NCBI GenBank assembly: GCA_033557465.1
Contig: CM066031.1
Coordinates: 1,227,577,312-1,227,641,311 of the forward strand
DNA from: Ichthyophis bannanicus
Taxonomy: Eukaryota; Chordata; Amphibia; Gymnophiona; Ichthyophiidae
Length of the DNA: 64,000 bases
Direction of reading: 5' to 3'
Shown here: piece by piece, positions 60,512 through 64,000 of the stretch
Numbering within the stretch: position 1 is the first letter of the stretch
Layout of the letters: the number at the start of each line of letters is the position of its first letter
Notes under the pieces: generated by a model
What the model was told of the DNA's origin: nothing
Seen by the model: only the letters and a program-made list of their open reading frames with translations
The model's database searches: none
Position numbers and translations under genes: made by a program

Positions 60512-61770
60512 TGATTTATTTATTTTTATTTAACATCTTTTATATACCGCACTATTGTCACCAGCGTGGTTTACATGTAACAAACATATACATACAAAGA
60601 ACTGTAATGCATTTTACAAGTAACAGGGTTATTGAACTTGGGAATAACAAGGTACAACTATATAAGGCTAGTTAACTATATACAGATTATTGAAATACAT
60701 TAGTCAAATTTGGATATCAGTTGGGGAAATGTCTTGGTCAGAAAAGTGTCTGTGATATTTTCATGTGCGAAGGTTAGATTGGGAAATAGCTTAGGAAGAG
60801 GTGGTGTTTGAGACTCTTTCTGAATTGTGTTAAGCTGGTTATAACTCTCAGTTCTAGTGGGAGGGCATTCCAGGTTTTTGGGGCGTGGATACTGAAGGCT
60901 CTTTTGGTTGTTTCCTTAGTGTATCTGACTGTTTGTTTCGGGATTATTAATGTATTCATTGCAATTGATCTTCTGGATCTATTAGGGGTCTGTGAGTGTA
61001 CAAGGTTGGTAATGGTTGATGGTGCTTGGTTGTTTATGGCTTTGAATGTAGTGATCAGTATCTTGTAGTGGATTCTTGCGTTGGTTGGTAGCCAGTGGAG
61101 TCTTTTTAGAACTGGGGTTATGTGATCTGTCTTTGATATTCCTTCAAGTACTCTGGCAGCAGTGTTCATCGCTAATTGGAGAGGATTTAATGTTGCTTGA
61201 GGGAGTCCGTATAGAATTGCATTTGCAAAGTCGATGTGAGGCATTATCAGGGCTTGGTAGACAGTTCTGAAATCTGAGGGTTCCAGTAGAGGTCGCAGGT
61301 GGCGTAATGTACGTATCTTGTGGTAAATTAGTTTTGTTATGTTTTTTATGTGGGCTTTCATATTGAGGTGCTGGTCAAGGGTTATACCTAGGTAGCGTAG
61401 TGTAGGCTTTACTGTTAATTCCTTGTCCTTTATCTTCACGGAGGTAGGAGATGTGAAGTTTTGGTTTCTTGTTACAAACATCACATCAGTCTTGCTGTGG
61501 TTGATTCTTAGATTTTGGGAGATGAGCCAATCTTCTACTGCTTCGAGGCATGTTATCAATGATGTATAATCAGGGTGATTGATGGAGAATGGCATGAATA
61601 GTAGAATGTCATCTGCATATGCTAAACAGGTGACATTAAAGGAACGAATGAGGTCACAAATGGGTTGCATGTATATATTAAACATCAACGCTGACAGAGA
61701 AGATCCTTGTGGTACCCCTTGGTCTTGAAGAAATGGTTCGGAAGTAGTTTCATCAATTCGTACTTGTTGG
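60512..61770 (-). mobile_element. 5'-truncated L2-type LINE in the minisatellite
   Basis: The minus strand reads from 61770 to a 3' end with (ATTT) repeats at 60512-60535 and the TATACCGC...GCG..GTTTACAT stem. TGATAT occurs at both edges (60506-60511 and 61771-61776), consistent with a 6-bp duplication. The insert begins inside RT ('HQQVRIDE'). Confidence 0.9.
60774..61770 (-). pseudogene. L2-type LINE ORF2, RT C-terminal half
   Basis: About 332 codons, unbroken, fused by chance to minisatellite frame upstream. Blocks: 'GVPQGSSLSALMFNIYMQPI', catalytic 'YADDILLF', 'LRYLGITLDQHLN', 'RLHWLPTNARIHYKIL' and 'TWNALPLELR'. It is diverged from the L2 copy at 6486, so at least two L2 subfamilies are present. 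Lacks endonuclease and the first half of RT. Confidence 0.88.
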
Positions 61771-61880
61771 TGATATGGATGGAGGGAGGGGGGCTGACAT
61801 GGAGGGATGGAGGGGGCTGACATGGAGGGAGGGAGCTGATATGGATGGAGGGAGGGAGGGGGCTGACATGGAGGGATGGA

Positions 61881-62110
61881 GCACTGGTAATGGGGTTGAG
61901 GGGACGAGCACTGGAAATGAGCTGATTAGGGGAGGCTAGGACTGGTAATGAGCTGATGGGGGGTAGGACTGGTATTGGGCTGATTAGGGGAGGCTAGCAC
62001 TGGTAATGGGGTTGAGGGGGGATTAGCACTGGAAGGTACTGGGAGTGAGGACTGGAAAGGGGCTGATATTGGGGAGGGTTACTGGGACTGGAAATAGGCT
62101 GATGGAAAGA
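61881..62110 (+). repeat. Second degenerate tandem region
   Basis: Modules GCACTGGTAATGGGGTTGAGGG, GGAAATGAGCTGATTAGGGGAGGCTAG and similar, about 30-50 bp period, imperfect. G/A-rich like the adjacent minisatellite but with a different unit. Confidence 0.75.
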
Positions 62111-62560
62111 AGTGAAGAAAACGAAAGAAGAGATAAGAAATGGCAGATGGACCATAGACCACAGAAAGAGAGCTAAGAGAAGACAGGAAAGCAGAAGCCT
62201 CAGATCGGGACCAGCATGATCAAAGAATAAATTGGTCAGACAACAAAGGTAGAAAAAATAATTTTATTTCATATTAGTGATTTGACTACAAAATCATCAT
62301 AATTTTGAAATCAAATATTGTTACTTGTTGTTGTGATATTTTCTGGCGTTTTCTTTTTTGGTGTGTGAAGGAAGAGGGGTAGTCTTATACGGCGAGTATA
62401 GGCCAAACACCTATATTTTAACAGGAAAAGTAGGGGGTCGTATATAGCATTAAGGTAAGAAACAATATATGCAGTGTTAGATTTGTTTTAAATGTCGCAA
62501 TGGTTTTGCGGTTCCCAGTTTTTTTTTTCCCTTCGGAAACGGGTCCAAGTGGCTCTTTAC
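62111..62560. other. Right arm of the hAT-like composite, no gene
   Basis: AT-rich sequence with no ORF of note, ending in GGCTCTTTACGTC just before the terminus. It may descend from the autonomous hAT 3' UTR. Confidence 0.5.
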
Positions 62561-62591
62561 GTCTTAAAGGTTGCAGACCCCTGCCCTAGCC

Positions 62592-62869
62592 GAAGGAGCA
62601 GAGGAAGAGGGAGGGGCCGAGGAGAAGGCCGGCCCCAACTAGGCGCGAACCAGTGCGCTTATTGCAAAGAGGAAGGACATTGGAGAGATACATGCCCGCA
62701 ACTCGAAGACGCCCACCAGGATGACGAAAATAATGCTCAATGGAGAGAAAGAGGACGGGGCCGACCCCGGAACCGCGGGGGAGCCAATCGAGAACAATTT
62801 CAGCGAGAAAGAGGAGATGCCATCCAAGCATTGGCCGCAACGACCAATGACGAAGATGAAGCAGATTAG
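62592..62869 (+). pseudogene. ERV gag: nucleocapsid part, ending at a leaky-type UAG
   Basis: Arg/Gly-rich lead-in, then one zinc knuckle 'CAYCKEEGHWRDTC' (C-x2-C-x4-H-x4-C), then a second Arg/Gly-rich stretch and an acidic end. The frame stops at TAG 62867-62869 and the protease continues in the same frame, the arrangement of gammaretroviruses, where the UAG is suppressed. A single knuckle also fits that group. Confidence 0.88.
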
Positions 62870-63663
62870 GACAGACCGGGCTCCGAATTTGCTTTAGGTC
62901 TCCAGGAGCCTATGGTCAGTATACAAATAGGAGACCAAGTTATGGACTTTATGGTCGATACTGGAGCAGAACATTCTGTAGTAGATAAACAAATTGCCCC
63001 ATTTTCCGCAAGAGCAGTCACCATTGTGGGAGCGACTGGTGCCAAAGCCACAAAGCCTTTTCTTCAGAACCGAATATGCAGTTTGGGAGGACAGCAAATA
63101 ACACATCAATTCCTCTATATGCCTGAATGTCCAGTACCATTACTGGGACGAGATATGTTAGCCAAGTTACAGGCTCAAATATCCTTTACCGAAAAAGGAG
63201 AGATGCAAATGACAGTGAATTCCCAGACTAAACCTGCAGGAATAATGTTGCTTACTGTCCCCCGTGAGGAGGAATGGAGATATTATAGTAGTGAATCCAC
63301 TCAGGACACCTATTTTGAACAAACTCTGAAAAGTATCGATGCCCCGCCTGGGGTATGGGCGGAAGGCAATCCCCCAGGCCTAGCCAAACATATAGCTCCA
63401 ATAATTGTGAATCTCAAACCCAGTGCTACACCAATACATGTTAAGCAATACCCTCTCCCAAGAGCAGCAATTGAAGGCATTCACCGCCACTTGTTAAGAT
63501 TACTAGAGTATGGCCTACTAAAAGTATGCCAGTCATCATGGAACACTCCACTCTTGCCAGTAAAGAAGCCTGGAACAGATGACTATCGTCCAGTGCAGGA
63601 CCTAAGGAGAGTGAATGAAGCAGTTGAGACCATACATCCAGTTGTGCCAAACCCTTATACACT
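62870..63663 (+). pseudogene. ERV protease and start of reverse transcriptase (cut by L2)
   Basis: Protease: 'VDTGAEHSVV' at about 62954-62983 (active-site D-T-G) and 'PLLGRDMLAKL' near 63140. RT start: 'VWAEGNPPGLA', 'YPLPRAAIEGI', 'SSWNTPLLPVKKPGT' and 'YRPVQDLRRVNEA', ending at 'VPNPYTLL', where an L2 3' tail begins (about 63664). No stop codon in this part. The rest of pol and any env lie beyond the insertion or outside the window. Confidence 0.9.
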
Positions 63664-64000
63664 TTTATTTATTTATTTATTTAACAGTTATTTATATACC
63701 GCTCTTTCCCTAGTATCAAGTGCGGTTTACATGGAACAGTAGGTTAATTGGTATGTAATATACCAAGTCAGTTTACATAGAACAGATAATTATGATTTAC
63801 AAGGAATGTTGTAACATTAAAGGTATAACATATTAGAACATATATACATTGTTAGTTTAAATCTATAATCATCATGTGAATGAGAGTGTGGTATGGTTAA
63901 TAGTGTATTAGTGATATTTATTTTGAAAATAGAGTATGTAATAATAATGTATAAATGTTAGCCTGTATCTATTTGAGTATTCTGTTCTGAGGGTGTATTG
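63664..64000 (-). mobile_element. L2-type LINE 3' end, runs out of window
   Basis: TTTATTTATTTATTTATTTAACAG, then TATACCGCTCTTTCCC...GTGCGGTTTACATGGAAC, the same 3' end as at 5886 and 60512, in minus orientation. Only 3' UTR is visible. Confidence 0.85.

Larger units (their letters stand above)
58678..62583. mobile_element. Composite hAT-like non-autonomous element in ERV gag
   Basis: Ends CAGGGGTCGGCAACC (58678-58692) and GGTTGCAGACCCCTG (62569-62583) are inverted repeats with one mismatch, flanked by the 8-bp duplication CCCTAGCC (58670-58677 and 62584-62591), the hAT rule. Inside there is no transposase. It holds a long hairpin, a minisatellite, a second MITE, a 5'-truncated L2, and another tandem region; roughly 3.9 kb in total. 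Confidence 0.92.

Overview
This is eukaryotic, almost certainly vertebrate, non-genic DNA: 64 kb with no host gene I can defend, built almost entirely of transposable elements nested inside one another. The mix (CR1 LINEs with a GDSL-esterase ORF1, L2-type LINEs with ATTT tails, an L1-type ORF1, a Penelope-like element, DIRS tyrosine-recombinase retrotransposons, Gypsy LTR elements carrying a dUTPase, hAT and Tc1/mariner transposons, CORE-type tRNA SINEs and a gammaretrovirus-like endogenous retrovirus) suggests a large, repeat-rich vertebrate genome. An amphibian, possibly a caecilian, fits best; that is inference, not proof.

Layout. 1-3660: decayed Penelope-like element interrupted by an L1-type ORF1-only insertion with a twin-priming inversion. 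3661-5885: MITE/SINE debris and unassigned DNA. 5886-13060: L2-type LINE on the minus strand, split by a 2.8-kb DDE-type transposon of a family I cannot name (9134-11966). 13100-15493: GC-rich 152-bp tandem array next to the LINE 5' end. 15494-15790: tRNA SINE with the L2 tail. 16173-25855: hAT transposase gene split by a Tc1/mariner element (17818-25747), itself split by Gypsy-A (19379-25557). 26190-28104: SINEs and a solo LTR on the minus strand. 29121-47771: Gypsy-B, whose 3' LTR holds a DIRS element (35644-47596), which holds a second DIRS element (41289-47277). 47776-53345: a nearly complete CR1 and an inverted CR1 fragment. 53431-55026: another solo LTR. 55701-64000: endogenous retrovirus with a tRNA-Gly primer site, its gag split by a 3.9-kb hAT-like composite (hairpin, minisatellite, MITE, L2) and its RT cut off by another L2 tail.

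The most interesting signal is in the four Gypsy-type LTRs. All four sequence-distinct LTRs are flanked by 4-bp target duplications. Each carries an open frame in the same phase, starting from the first LTR nucleotide (TGT) and running about 0.94-1.17 kb to a C-terminal P/Y-M-D/E-C motif. In both elements with internal sequence, this frame is the direct in-frame continuation of pol across the polypurine tract. These two elements are also complementary: Gypsy-A has gag-PR-integrase and no reverse transcriptase, while Gypsy-B has gag-PR-dUTPase-RT-RNase H and no integrase. Both have a tRNA-Ser-like primer site and a probable small leader intron just before gag.
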